A stretch of DNA of 64,000 nt from Celeribacter ethanolicus (GCF_001550095.1 NZ_LRUC01000006.1:1-64000); one strand, 5' to 3'; shown: positions 35,503-44,285, counted from the stretch's first letter. The notes: a model not told the origin generated them from the sequence alone. Numbers and translations are program-made.

Positions 35503-36063
35503 TTATCGCGCGAGGCTGGCGGCAATCTGCCCGGCGAGCTGATCCACCGCGCGCCCTGAAGCCGCCGCGATCCCCGCAGGCGTGTCGGAGGCCAGAGGCA
35601 CGGCGATGGCAAAGGGCACGATGCGTTCGCGCACCACCTGATCGAAGGAGGATACAGCGAACTGCCCCGCGAGATGCAGCTTGCCATCGGCACGGCTGGC
35701 CATTTGCGAGACGCGCACATCGACCTCGACCTGCGCCGGACGCGCCAGTGGCCAGGGCTCGGCGGCGACCTGTGCGGTCGTGGTTGCGCTGAGCCGGTCG
35801 GCGATCTGCTGGGTCATGGCGCGGGCCGGCGTGTCGGCCCAAAGCGCACCTTCGATCGGGGTCAGCGCCCCGTCCGCGCCTTCGCGCAGGAGCAGATCGT
35901 CATTGGCATAGGCAGGAAGCGTGACCTGACGGATTTCCAGCGTCGCCACCCGAAGCGACACGCGCGAGACCTCCGTCGCGGGTGCGCTGGCCATCAGGTA
36001 ACGCGGATCGGTGTCGCCACAGGCGGCGAGGCTCAGAAGCAGAAGGGGCAAAAGACGTGTCAT
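35503..36063 (-). CDS. pqiC: PqiC/ABC-type transport auxiliary lipoprotein
   Basis: A 186-residue lipoprotein: signal LLPLLLLSLAACGDTDPRYL with lipobox LAAC (Cys 15). The mature part has RVATLEIRQVTLPAYANDDL and WADTPARAMTQQIADRLSA, the pattern of PqiC-type (DUF330) proteins that sit under the outer membrane and receive lipids from the MCE tube. The gene follows pqiB after three bases. Confidence 0.85.
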   Translation of the reverse strand: MTRLLPLLLLSLAACGDTDPRYLMASAPATEVSRVSLRVATLEIRQVTLPAYANDDLLLREGADGALTPIEGALWADTPARAMTQQIADRLSATTTAQVAAEPWPLARPAQVEVDVRVSQMASRADGKLHLAGQFAVSSFDQVVRERIVPFAIAVPLASDTPAGIAAASGRAVDQLAGQIAASLAR

Positions 36064-36066
36064 GGC

Positions 36067-38175
36067 TTACCGTCCAAACAAGAGGGAATTGGGATTGCGC
36101 TCAAGCGTCCGCGCAAGGCTCGAAAGTGCCTCTGCCGCCGAGCGCAGCTCGCGCAGAGTATCAAGCGTATCGCGGTTGAAGCGGGAATTCTGACCGTAGC
36201 CTGCCAGAACTCCTTCGGCCTCGCTCACCAGCCCGTCGATCCGCTCCGCGATCTGGGGCAGATCGGCGACGGCGGCCTCGACCGCCTCGGCGGCGCTGCG
36301 GGCGGAGGCCAGTGTGGCGTTGGTGTTTTCCACCGCACCGCCTTCGCGCAACTCGGCCAGGGCCGTGCGTGCCTCATCGAGTGCGCCGGTCAGGCTTTCG
36401 GGCAGTTTGCGCGTGCTGTCCTGATCTATGAGCTTGTCGGCCCCGTCCAGAAGCTGCGTCGCCATGGTCAGGAATTGCTCAAGTTCAAGCGTATTGGCCT
36501 TTTCCGTCAACTGGTTGAGCCCGTCGATCAGATCGGGGACACCGGCGATTTTCTCATCGAAGGCCTCGGCCACCTCGGTCACGGAGGTGGCGGCCTCGGA
36601 GGCGTCTTCCAGTGCGGTGACCAGTTTGGCCACGGCTTCGGCCGTGCGCAGATCCTCGGCGATGCCGCGCAGTTCCGCCACCGCCTGACGCAGTTCGCCG
36701 GGCAGGGCCTGCGCATCCGGGCCGCCGATCACGGCGCGGGCATCGTCCATCAGCCCGACAAAGGCGTCGGGCGCCGCGCGCAGGTTTTCGTCACCCGCAA
36801 GGCTCTCGACCGACGCGAGCGTGGCAATGGCCTGTTCCATCAGCTCCTCGACCGGCAGGTCGTTGACCCGTTTCATCAGCCCCTCGGCGGTCGCGCCGGG
36901 ATCGGGCAGGTCGGAGGCGACGGAGGGCAAAAGCGGCGCGGTGATCGCGAAGACGCCGAGCGTTGCGGGATCGGCATCGGGCAGCTCCGCAAGCTCCACC
37001 GCCAGAGACCGGCTGAAGATGCTTTGCGAAATCAGCCGTGCGCGCAGCCCATCCTTCACGGCGCCTGCGAAAAACGCGATGGTCTGGGCCGGCGGCGTGT
37101 CGGGGGCGAGGCCGAGACGGCTCGGGTCGATGGAAATCGTGGCGCGCAGCACGACGATCTGGCCCTCAGGTCCGTCCTCGATGAAAGCGCCAAGGGTCGA
37201 CACCGCACCGATCTTCACCCCCTTGTAGACGACGGGGGAGCCGACGGTCAGCCCGGCGACGGATTGCTCGAACTCGACCGTCAGATCGACCGGGTTCTCG
37301 ATCGCCTCCTTGAAAACGCTGGAACGCGCCTCTTCCTCGTTCTCGTAGAGATCGAAAATCTGCCCTTGGCCGATGGGCTGGCCGCCAGAGAACACGGTGT
37401 CAAAAGACAGCCCGCCCCGCAGAAGACCGGCAACCGACCCGACCGATAGGTTCAGCCCGCCAGGTCCGATGTTCACGGAAAACCCGGAGGTCTGCCAGAA
37501 TCGTGTCGCCGAGGTCAGGCGCTTGTCATGCGGCGCGTTGATGAAGGCGTCGACGACCACGCCCGTGCCGCTTTCCAGCAGGCGCGGGGCCTCGATCTTG
37601 CCGACTTCGATGCCCTGATAATAGATCGGCGCCCCGGCGGTAAGCTGGCCGCCATCGGCGGTGCGCAGGGTGACTTTCGTGCCCTTCATACCCGGAAGCA
37701 CCAGCGGCGGCGTGTCGAGACCGGTGAACTGCGTGACGCCGCTTTCCGCCGCATTCGGGTCGAAGGCCGCCTGGATATAGACGCCCGAGAGGACGGTCGA
37801 GAGGCCGGAAATGCCACTGGCGGAGACCTCCGGGCGCACGACCCAGAATTCCGCATCCGCAGGCAGCGCCTTGGCTACGGCCCGGTCGATCCGGGCGCGC
37901 ACCAGAACGGAGGTGAGATCGGCGGAAAACGACACGCTCTCGACCACGCCGACATCGACATCGCGGTAGCGGATCATGGTCTCGTCGGCGGTCACGCCTG
38001 CGGCATTCTCGAACAGGATCTCGATCGGCTGTCCGCGCGCGGCCCAGCTTTGCCACGCGATGAACAGCGTGACGGCCAGCGCCGCGAGAGGCACCAGCCA
38101 GACAACGGACAGATTGCGCCAAAACGACTGTTTCGGACCTTCGATCAGAGGCTCTGCGATCTGTGGCTCATCCAA
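36067..38175 (-). CDS. pqiB: PqiB-like MCE-domain protein
   Basis: About 702 residues: one N-terminal membrane helix (WLVPLAALAVTLFIAWQSWA), then three MCE/MlaD modules (around FENAAGVTADETMIRYRDVD, VTLRTADGGQLTAGAPIYYQ and LTVEFEQSVAGLTVGSPVVY), then a long helical C-terminal part that forms the tube's needle. It carries lipids across the periplasm with PqiA and PqiC. I take a TTG at 38175 with AAGGAG seven bases away; an ATG at 38217 has a weaker ribosome site. Confidence 0.88.
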   Translation of the reverse strand: MDEPQIAEPLIEGPKQSFWRNLSVVWLVPLAALAVTLFIAWQSWAARGQPIEILFENAAGVTADETMIRYRDVDVGVVESVSFSADLTSVLVRARIDRAVAKALPADAEFWVVRPEVSASGISGLSTVLSGVYIQAAFDPNAAESGVTQFTGLDTPPLVLPGMKGTKVTLRTADGGQLTAGAPIYYQGIEVGKIEAPRLLESGTGVVVDAFINAPHDKRLTSATRFWQTSGFSVNIGPGGLNLSVGSVAGLLRGGLSFDTVFSGGQPIGQGQIFDLYENEEEARSSVFKEAIENPVDLTVEFEQSVAGLTVGSPVVYKGVKIGAVSTLGAFIEDGPEGQIVVLRATISIDPSRLGLAPDTPPAQTIAFFAGAVKDGLRARLISQSIFSRSLAVELAELPDADPATLGVFAITAPLLPSVASDLPDPGATAEGLMKRVNDLPVEELMEQAIATLASVESLAGDENLRAAPDAFVGLMDDARAVIGGPDAQALPGELRQAVAELRGIAEDLRTAEAVAKLVTALEDASEAATSVTEVAEAFDEKIAGVPDLIDGLNQLTEKANTLELEQFLTMATQLLDGADKLIDQDSTRKLPESLTGALDEARTALAELREGGAVENTNATLASARSAAEAVEAAVADLPQIAERIDGLVSEAEGVLAGYGQNSRFNRDTLDTLRELRSAAEALSSLARTLERNPNSLLFGR

Positions 38176-38827
38176 GGGAGCGCTCCTTTTCCATTTGTTC
38201 GGCCTCTTTCCCCGCATCCCAGATCAGCCTTGAATCAAAACTCAGGGCCGCCAGCATGGTGAAGGCCACCGACAGCGCAAAGCTTACTGCCGCGATCCCC
38301 GGCGAGATCGTGGCAGCAAAATCCAGCCGCACCAGAGACGACAGGATCGCCACCACGAATACGTCGATCATGGACCAGCGGCCAATGAATTCAACCACCT
38401 CGAAGAGGATATGCCGCCGGTGTGCCGAAAGTCGCACGCGGTGGCTGACGCTGAGCGCGAGATAGGCGATGGCGATGAACTTGGCGACCGGAATGACGAT
38501 GGAGGCGACGAAGACGATCAGCGCCACCGCGACATCGCCATGGCGCATCAGTTCGATCACCCCGCCGAGGATGGTGTTTTCCAGCGTCTTGCCCAGTGAG
38601 GCGGTGCGCAGCATCGGATAGAGATTGGCAGGAATATAAACAACGAGCCCGGCGATCCACCACGCCCAGACCCGTTGCAGAGAGGCTTCGCTGCGTGGCG
38701 ACAGATGCGCACCGCACCGGGTACAGACCCGCGTGCCAAGCGGGTGCACGCGCCCGCAATGGGTACAGCCGATCAGCCCCGCCTCGCGCGCGGTTACGAT
38801 TTGCGTCGGGCGTCCAGCGTTTTCCAA
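38168..38827 (-). CDS. pqiA: PqiA-family membrane protein, second half
   Basis: About 219 residues. A zinc-ribbon-like CTHCGRVHPLGTRVCTRCGA near the N-terminus is followed by four membrane helices (VWAWWIAGLVVYIPANLYPM, ALIVFVASIVIPVAKFIAIA and others), the second repeat of PqiA. Here PqiA is split over two genes, as is common in alphaproteobacteria. No ATG or GTG is available near the needed start, so I use a TTG at 38827, inside the preceding gene. It overlaps pqiB by eight bases. Confidence 0.8.
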   Translation of the reverse strand: MENAGRPTQIVTAREAGLIGCTHCGRVHPLGTRVCTRCGAHLSPRSEASLQRVWAWWIAGLVVYIPANLYPMLRTASLGKTLENTILGGVIELMRHGDVAVALIVFVASIVIPVAKFIAIAYLALSVSHRVRLSAHRRHILFEVVEFIGRWSMIDVFVVAILSSLVRLDFAATISPGIAAVSFALSVAFTMLAALSFDSRLIWDAGKEAEQMEKERSLG

Positions 38828-39432
38828 ACCGTCACTCTGCTCATGAAATTGTCTTTCAGCACTGTCACGATCACCAGCGCGACGAAGGCCCAGAACGCCG
38901 GGCCGATGGAAATATGCGCAAGCCCCGCCACCTTGACCAGGGCGACCGCGACGCCGACGACGAACACCTCCGCCATGGCCCAGGGCCTGAGCGCTTCGGC
39001 GAGGCGGAACACCGGGGCGGCATATCTTGCGGGGCGCCATCCGAAGGCCATCGGCCCGAGCACATACAAGAGTGCGAGAAACCGCGTCACCGGCAAAACC
39101 ACGATCAGCGCCGCCATGGCGAGCGTCAAAGGCGCGGTCAGCCCGGTCGAAAACGCCATCACCGTATCCAGAAGCGAACTGCGCCGCACCATACCGGCGG
39201 CGCCCAGCTCCAGAAAGGGAAAGAAGATCGCCGCGATCATCAGGATCAGTGCCGCCAGAGCCAGCATGATGATCCGCGTCATCGCCAGCGCCCGCGGCGC
39301 CTCGATCACCGCATGACAGCGCGGGCAGCGCAGCGTTTCACCAAGCGCCACGTCCCGGTCATGCATCAGCGCGTCGCAGGACGGGCAGGCGATCACATCG
39401 TCGGGCAGGGGAAGCACGGGCACAACACTCAT
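38794..39432 (-). CDS. pqiA: PqiA-family membrane protein, first half
   Basis: A 212-residue protein with a zinc ribbon (VIACPSCDALM and LRCPRCHAVI) and four membrane helices (MTRIIMLALAALILMIAAIF, PLTLAMAALIVVLPVTRFLA and others). It forms the inner-membrane base for the PqiB lipid conduit with the second PqiA gene. First gene of a pqiA-pqiA-pqiB-pqiC operon. Confidence 0.85.
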   Translation of the reverse strand: MSVVPVLPLPDDVIACPSCDALMHDRDVALGETLRCPRCHAVIEAPRALAMTRIIMLALAALILMIAAIFFPFLELGAAGMVRRSSLLDTVMAFSTGLTAPLTLAMAALIVVLPVTRFLALLYVLGPMAFGWRPARYAAPVFRLAEALRPWAMAEVFVVGVAVALVKVAGLAHISIGPAFWAFVALVIVTVLKDNFMSRVTVWKTLDARRKS

Positions 39433-39560
39433 GCGGACAGTGTATCGACCCTTGTCGGGAACGGGAAGGGGATCGGAAAACCGGAAAGATGTGCAAAACG
39501 GAAACGCGCGCCCGGAAGGCCGGACGCGCGTGCTTTTGTGCGTGGATTTATTTGGGGGGA

Positions 39561-40403
39561 TTACACAGGCATCTTCGCCAGCGCGTCGATGAAGAACGGA
39601 CGGAAGCCGTCCGGGTGTTCGCTCATCGGGAAGTGGCCGAGCTCTTCCATCACCGTGCAGGTCGCGCCGGGAATGGCATCCGCCGTGCGCTGGGCATCCT
39701 CAGGCGTACAGGTCAGGTCGTAAGAGCCGACCAGAATATGCACCGGGGTTTTGCCCGTGTCGATTTGCGGCAGGCGCGGGATCAGGCTTTCGTCTTTCGT
39801 GTAGAAAGACAGATCGCCCCGGAACACCCCCGGCCCGGACTGCATGAACATCCAGAGCGTGTTCCACCGCTCGGCATTCGGCGCGTAGGGCGAGATGTTA
39901 GCCGACACCAGCGCTGCGCCCATCTCGCCGCCATGGGCGTCGGGACGGTGGAACCAGTCGATGTCGTACCAGGCCGGTTGGAAATCGGAGGCCTCGATGG
40001 CGATGAAGCCCGAGAATTTGTCTCCGTGAAGTGCGGCAAGTTGAAGCGCAATGCGCCCGCCCATGGAACAGCCCGCCAGAACCGGCGTCTCCAGTTCGAG
40101 TGCCTCGACGATGGCCAGAACCGTTTCGATATAGGCTTCGGTGGTCAGCAGGTATTCTTCGGTCTCGAACCCTTCCGGCGGCAGGGATTTGCCGTGCCAC
40201 GGCAGATCGAAGGCGATCAGACGATTGTTCGCAGTCACCTCGGCATCGTTCATCAGGTGACGCCACTGGCGGGTGTCCGCGCCTGCGGTGTGCAGGCAGA
40301 GAACCGGACGGCCCTGACCGGCCTCTTCGAAATAGATGCGGTGGGTGCGACCACTCAGGGTGACGGTCACATACCGGCCGACGATGGGATCAATCGCGCT
40401 CAT
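39561..40403 (-). CDS. Alpha/beta hydrolase of the ortho-cleavage module
   Basis: A 280-residue alpha/beta hydrolase. Seen: GQGRPVLCLHTAGADTRQWR, IAFDLPWHGKSLPPEG, the nucleophile elbow VLAGCSMGGRIALQLAAL (Ser in GCSMGG), ILVGSYDLTCTPEDAQ with the acid, and EELGHFPMSEHP with the catalytic His. By context it could be an enol-lactone or dienelactone-type hydrolase of the intradiol pathway, but this substrate is not proved by the motifs. It overlaps the SCP2-like gene upstream by ATGA, and both are divergent from the dioxygenase. Confidence 0.75.
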   Translation of the reverse strand: MSAIDPIVGRYVTVTLSGRTHRIYFEEAGQGRPVLCLHTAGADTRQWRHLMNDAEVTANNRLIAFDLPWHGKSLPPEGFETEEYLLTTEAYIETVLAIVEALELETPVLAGCSMGGRIALQLAALHGDKFSGFIAIEASDFQPAWYDIDWFHRPDAHGGEMGAALVSANISPYAPNAERWNTLWMFMQSGPGVFRGDLSFYTKDESLIPRLPQIDTGKTPVHILVGSYDLTCTPEDAQRTADAIPGATCTVMEELGHFPMSEHPDGFRPFFIDALAKMPV

Positions 40404-40816
40404 GCCGACACCTCCATGCCCGAAGTCGTGTCCCGGCCAAGGGCAAGGAATTCTTTGAAAAAGCGCAGATTTTTGACGAGGACGAGGATGTCGCCATCGA
40501 CCCGTGCCCGCCCGATCTTCACAAGGCCGAACACATCGTGAAAGCCCGCTTCGGGGATCGGTTGCCAGAACGCCTCGAGCGCCTCCGCATCGGTGCGCAG
40601 CGCAAACCGCCACGGCGTCTTGCGGCTCGGCCCGGGGGTCACATCGACCAGATGGCCTTTCTCGAAGGTGAGGTAATATTCGTCTTCGCCAAGTTGAATC
40701 AGAACCGTTTCGGAAAACAGCCGTCCCAATCTGAGAAGATGGGCGCGCGCCTCGAGGGCGGTTCCCATGGCGGTCCATTTGTCGAGCATTCCTGCATCAT
40801 CCCGTGTCTGTGTCAT
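40400..40816 (-). CDS. SCP2-like small protein
   Basis: A 138-residue soluble protein: SETVLIQLGEDEYYLTFEKG, WRFALRTDAEALEAFWQPIP, GLVKIGRARVDGDILVLVKN. The run looks like a sterol-carrier (SCP2) fold, which binds hydrophobic ligands, but I cannot name a precise family. It shares its start region with repeated GGTAT operators and a divergent intradiol dioxygenase, and is coupled to an alpha/beta hydrolase, so a role in handling an aromatic or ester substrate is inferred. Confidence 0.6.
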   Translation of the reverse strand: MTQTRDDAGMLDKWTAMGTALEARAHLLRLGRLFSETVLIQLGEDEYYLTFEKGHLVDVTPGPSRKTPWRFALRTDAEALEAFWQPIPEAGFHDVFGLVKIGRARVDGDILVLVKNLRFFKEFLALGRDTTSGMEVSA

Positions 40817-40862
40817 TCGGGGAGACCATGCTTTCGCGTGCGGCATTCAGCAATGTCGAAAG

Positions 40863-40938
40863 GGGTATCTCCCGATACCCGGAGGCCGCCGCGCGCGCAT
40901 GAGGTGCTGTCGAGACGTTCGGGTATTGACCGATACCG
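40863..40938. promoter_or_regulatory. Two GGGTAT...ATACC operators in the dioxygenase divergent promoter
   Basis: Two similar 18-bp inverted repeats: GGGTATCTCCCGATACCC at 40863-40880 and GGGTATTGACCGATACCG at 40921-40938, 58 bases apart. They sit between the SCP2-like gene (minus) and the dioxygenase (plus). Related sequences occur before catB (44146-44181). The nearby LysR protein is the likely binder. Confidence 0.65.
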
Positions 40939-41049
40939 GGATGCGTATTGGAACGGGGCGTTCGCTCTGAAATCATCGACCCCAGCGTTGAAGACGGGTG
41001 TCTTCACCCGCAACATGAAATGCCGCGCCAGGCTTTGAGGAGGACCAAG

Positions 41050-41922
41050 ATGCGCAATGTGACCATTGAGAATGTAACCGAGATTGTTCTGGAATCGTTG
41101 GGGAAGAACGGGGACATCACCCCCCGCAACCTCGAGATCATGACCTCTCTGATCCGTCACCTGCATGACTTCTGCCGCGAAGCGAAAATCCAGCACCATG
41201 AGTTCCTCTATGCCTGTGATTTCCTCGCCCGCGCTGGTCAGATCACCGATGACAAACGTCAGGAATTCATCCTTCTGGGGGACATCCTTGGTGTCGAGGT
41301 GCTGGTCGACATGCTGACCCACCCGATCGAAGGGGATGAGAGCGAATCCACCGTGCTCGGCCCGTTCTACCGCGAAAACCCGCCGGTTCTGCCGAAAGGC
41401 GCCTCCACCGTTCAGAAACATTTCGACGACGAGGAAACCGTTTATTTCGAAGGCTATATCCGCGACGCCAATGGCAAGGGCATCGAAGGCGTGATGATGG
41501 ACGTCTGGGAAGATGCGCCGAACGGCCTCTATGAGAACCACGACCCGGATCAGCCGGATTACAATCTGCGGGGTCGTTTCCTGACCGATGCCGAGGGCCA
41601 CTATGCCTTCCGCGCCGTGCGTCCGGTGCCCTATCCGATCCCGTCGGATGAAACCGCAGGCGAACTGATCCGCGCCATGGGCCACCACCCGAACCGTCCG
41701 GGTCATATGCACTTCATGATCTCGAAAGACGGTTATCGCAGCCTCGTCAGCCAGATTTTCGACAGCTCCAGTGACTTCCTCGAAAAAGACAGCGTCTTCG
41801 CCGTCAAGGAAAGCCTCGTGGCTGAGTTCCGTCCGGCCGGTGACGAATACGACACCGATCTCTATGTCCGTTTCGATTTCGTTATGAAAGCGGCGGAAGC
41901 AGCGGCTCTGGCTGCGGAATAA
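41050..41922 (+). CDS. Intradiol ring-cleavage dioxygenase (catechol/hydroxyquinol 1,2-dioxygenase type)
   Basis: A 290-residue Fe(III) dioxygenase that opens catechol-type rings between the hydroxyls. It has the dimerising N-terminal helical domain, then TVLGPFYRENPPVLPKG. The expected iron ligands are Tyr161 (NGLYENHD), Tyr195 (RPVPYPIP), His219 and His221 (RPGHMHFMI). The RPVPYPIPSDETAGEL and DSVFAVKESLVAEF segments look more like hydroxyquinol or chlorocatechol enzymes than classical CatA, so the substrate is open. The ATG at 41050 has AGGAGG upstream. A terminator follows. Confidence 0.85.
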   Translation: MRNVTIENVTEIVLESLGKNGDITPRNLEIMTSLIRHLHDFCREAKIQHHEFLYACDFLARAGQITDDKRQEFILLGDILGVEVLVDMLTHPIEGDESESTVLGPFYRENPPVLPKGASTVQKHFDDEETVYFEGYIRDANGKGIEGVMMDVWEDAPNGLYENHDPDQPDYNLRGRFLTDAEGHYAFRAVRPVPYPIPSDETAGELIRAMGHHPNRPGHMHFMISKDGYRSLVSQIFDSSSDFLEKDSVFAVKESLVAEFRPAGDEYDTDLYVRFDFVMKAAEAAALAAE

Positions 41923-41959
41923 TCCGCGTAAATCCGCAAAGAGACTGTGACAGAATGAC

Positions 41960-41986
41960 AAGCCCCCGCCGATGCGCGGGGGCTTT
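41960..41986 (+). terminator. Rho-independent terminator after the intradiol dioxygenase
   Basis: AAGCCCCCGC (41960-41969) pairs perfectly with GCGGGGGCTT (41976-41985) around a six-base loop, and is followed by TTCGCTT. It lies 38 bases after the stop codon and before the LysR gene. Confidence 0.85.
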
Positions 41987-42001
41987 CGCTTATCCGCAAA
42001 A

Positions 42002-42018
42002 CCGGGTTTCATACCCGG
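42002..42018. promoter_or_regulatory. Inverted repeat before the LysR gene (possible autoregulatory site)
   Basis: CCGGGT (42002-42007) and ACCCGG (42013-42018) form an inverted repeat; the reverse strand reads GGGTATGAAACCCGG, sharing GGGTAT with the dioxygenase operators. It is 22 bases before the LysR start. The similarity is partial, so this is tentative. Confidence 0.4.
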
Positions 42019-42039
42019 GGCCTAAGGGGAGGAACGGGC

Positions 42040-42930
42040 GTGGATATCCGGCAGATGAAATATTTCGTGGCGGTCGCCGAGGAGTTGCATTTCGGACGTG
42101 CCGCCGAACGGCTCGACATGGCGCAGCCGCCGCTCAGCCGTCAGATCAAACAGATCGAGACGGAGATCGGCGTTCTGCTGTTCAACCGGGGGCGCAATGC
42201 GATCACGCTCACACAGGCCGGCGAGCAGCTCTACAAGCGTGTGATCGCCATTCTGGCCCAGATCGACGATGCCATCCTTGAGGCGCGTCGCATCGGGCAG
42301 GGCGCCGAGGGGCGGCTGCGTCTGGGCTTTGTCGGCTCCTCGACCTACGGGCTTTTGCCGACCATCGTGAAATCCTACCGGGCGCATTACCCGGAGGTGA
42401 ATCTCGGTCTTTTCCCGATGAACAACGCCCGCCTGCACCGCGCTCTGGTGCGCCGTGAGATCGACGTGGCCTTTGCTCGCCCGGCGCTGGCCGATTCGGA
42501 GTTCCAGACCCGGTTTCTGACCGAAGAGGCCCTGCTCGCCGCCGTACCCGACATGTTCCAACCCGGGCCGGGGGACCGTTTCGATCCTGCCAGTGCGGAG
42601 GGGCAGAACATCATCCTCTACCCGGAATTCCCGCGACCGAGCTATGCCGATTTCGTGATATCAAATCTCGAAAGCAAGGGGTTCACCGGGTTCAAGCGGG
42701 TGTTCACCATGGATCTGCAAACGGCGCTGAGCCTTGTGGCCATCGGGGAGGGCGTCTGCATCGTCCCCGCCTCGGTCGCGACCGGCAAGCGCAACGGCAT
42801 TCGCTTCCTCGGCATCGAGCCCGAACTCGACAAGACGGCGCTCTCGGTGAGCCACCGTCTCGACGAACAAGGTGTGCATGTGAAGAATTTCATCCAGATC
42901 GCGCAAACCGTCGCGCGCAAGATGCTCTGA
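42040..42930 (+). CDS. LysR-family regulator (CatR/BenM-like)
   Basis: A 296-residue LysR-type regulator. The helix-turn-helix is MKYFVAVAEELHFGRAAERL, DMAQPPLSRQIKQIETEIGV; the ligand domain begins GRLRLGFVGSSTYGLLPTIV and includes MDLQTALSLVAIGEGVCIVP. CatR/BenM-like proteins respond to muconate and activate ortho-pathway genes. The start is a GTG (VDIRQMKYF). It lies between the dioxygenase and the convergent cycloisomerase, and is the likely binder of the GGTAT operators. Confidence 0.87.
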   Translation: MDIRQMKYFVAVAEELHFGRAAERLDMAQPPLSRQIKQIETEIGVLLFNRGRNAITLTQAGEQLYKRVIAILAQIDDAILEARRIGQGAEGRLRLGFVGSSTYGLLPTIVKSYRAHYPEVNLGLFPMNNARLHRALVRREIDVAFARPALADSEFQTRFLTEEALLAAVPDMFQPGPGDRFDPASAEGQNIILYPEFPRPSYADFVISNLESKGFTGFKRVFTMDLQTALSLVAIGEGVCIVPASVATGKRNGIRFLGIEPELDKTALSVSHRLDEQGVHVKNFIQIAQTVARKML

Positions 42931-42948
42931 GCGGAGCGGGGGCGGGGC

Positions 42949-44112
42949 TTATGCCCCGACCGCCCGAAGTCCGCCCTGGATGCCGTCGCGATCGAACCGC
43001 GCGATCTTGTCCTCGTCCAGCGTCACACCGATGCCCGGACCTTCCGGCAGATGCACTTCGAAATCGCTGTAGCGGAGCGGTGTGGCGAGGATTTCCTCGG
43101 CAAAGAGCAGCGGCCCGAACAATTCGCAGCCAAATGTCATCCGGTCCGCCGTGGCAAAGAGATGCAGCGCCGCCGCCGTGCCGACGCCGCTTTCCAGCAT
43201 GGTGCCGCCATAAAGCCCGATCCCCGCTGCTTCGCCCATGGCGCAGACCTCGCGCGCGCGTTTCAGCCCGCCGGATTGCGCCACCTTGACGGCAAACACA
43301 TCGGCTGCGCGGTCACAGGCATAGGCCATCGCCGACGCCGGCCCACTCAGGCCCTCGTCGGCCATCACCGCGATGCGATGCGCGGCGGTGAGTTCCGCCA
43401 TGCCCGCCCGGTCGCTGCCGACAACAGGTTGCTCGGCCAGCGTGCAGCCGATGTCCTCAAGCCCCGAAAGCCCCCAGCGCGCATCGTGCAGCGACCAGGC
43501 CTGATTGACGTCGACGCGGATCTGGCCACGGTCGCCCACCGCCTTGGCGATGGCTTCGACATGGGCGATGTCCTCGCGCACCGGGCGTTTGCCGATCTTC
43601 AGTTTGAAGATGTTGTGCCGCTTGGTGTCGAGCATCTCATGGGCTTCGTCGATGTCTTTCGCCGAGACGCCGCTGGCCAAAGTCCAGGCACAGGGGATGG
43701 ACGTCCGCACCGCACCGCCGAAGAGATCCGCCAGCGGCACGCCCTGACGTCGGGCCAACCCGTCCCAAAGCGACATTTCCACGGCGGCCTTGGCGATGTT
43801 GTTGCCCTTCACGGCCATGTCCATGCGCTGGATCGCGGCGTTCACATTGTCCGCCGGCTGATCGGCCAGAACGGGCGCGATATAGGTGAGAATGGCGGAG
43901 CGAATGCTCTCCGGGCTCTCGACACCATAGCTCAGGCCGCCGATGGAGGTGCCTTCGCCGATGCCCTCGGAACCATCCGAGAACCGGATGCGGACCAGCA
44001 CGAAGGACTGGGCCAGCATTGTGGTCATCGCCAGAACGTGCCCGCGAATGGTGGGCACGTCGATAATTTTCGCTTCAATCTGTTCGATCCGGGTCAAGGT
44101 CTTGGCTTTCAT
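42949..44112 (-). CDS. catB: Muconate cycloisomerase-type enzyme (enolase superfamily)
   Basis: A 387-residue enzyme. The N-terminal capping domain is followed by the barrel with the KxK base motif (NIFKLKIGKRPVREDIAHV), metal ligands Asp in IRVDVNQAWSLHD, Glu in GCTLAEQPVVGSD and Asp/Glu in AVMADEGLSG, and the second base Lys in VFAVKVAQSGGLKRA. It lactonises cis,cis-muconate or a substituted muconate. Chloromuconate cycloisomerases share these motifs, so the substrate is uncertain. Two operator-like sequences lie upstream. Confidence 0.85.
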   Translation of the reverse strand: MKAKTLTRIEQIEAKIIDVPTIRGHVLAMTTMLAQSFVLVRIRFSDGSEGIGEGTSIGGLSYGVESPESIRSAILTYIAPVLADQPADNVNAAIQRMDMAVKGNNIAKAAVEMSLWDGLARRQGVPLADLFGGAVRTSIPCAWTLASGVSAKDIDEAHEMLDTKRHNIFKLKIGKRPVREDIAHVEAIAKAVGDRGQIRVDVNQAWSLHDARWGLSGLEDIGCTLAEQPVVGSDRAGMAELTAAHRIAVMADEGLSGPASAMAYACDRAADVFAVKVAQSGGLKRAREVCAMGEAAGIGLYGGTMLESGVGTAAALHLFATADRMTFGCELFGPLLFAEEILATPLRYSDFEVHLPEGPGIGVTLDEDKIARFDRDGIQGGLRAVGA

Positions 44113-44145
44113 GTCTGATTTGTCACCAGCATGAAGCAGCGCGAC

Positions 44146-44181
44146 GGATCGGTCTATTACCTTACCGGTCTCGGGTGATAC
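44146..44181. promoter_or_regulatory. Two operator-like sequences before catB
   Basis: GGATCGGTCTATTACC (44146-44161) and GGTCTCGGGTGATAC (44167-44181) resemble the reverse complements of the two sites at 40863-40938 (GGTATCGGGAGATACC and GGTATCGGTCAATACC). They lie 35-70 bases upstream of the catB start, in the correct place for control by the same LysR protein. Confidence 0.5.
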
Positions 44182-44285
44182 TTCCGGGCGGTTTCAGCCG
44201 CAGTTGTGAAGCGTCGCGATGAACCGCAGGGCGGCTCTGAGTTCACGGAAGCCCGTCGAAACAGGACGTTGGATGCGCCGACCGG

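Noticed and set aside
38168-39432. Apparent frameshift splitting one PqiA gene into two
   Set aside because: Each half has its own zinc ribbon and four helices, and split PqiA genes are common; the overlap looks like an operon arrangement, although the TTG start of the second half is weak.
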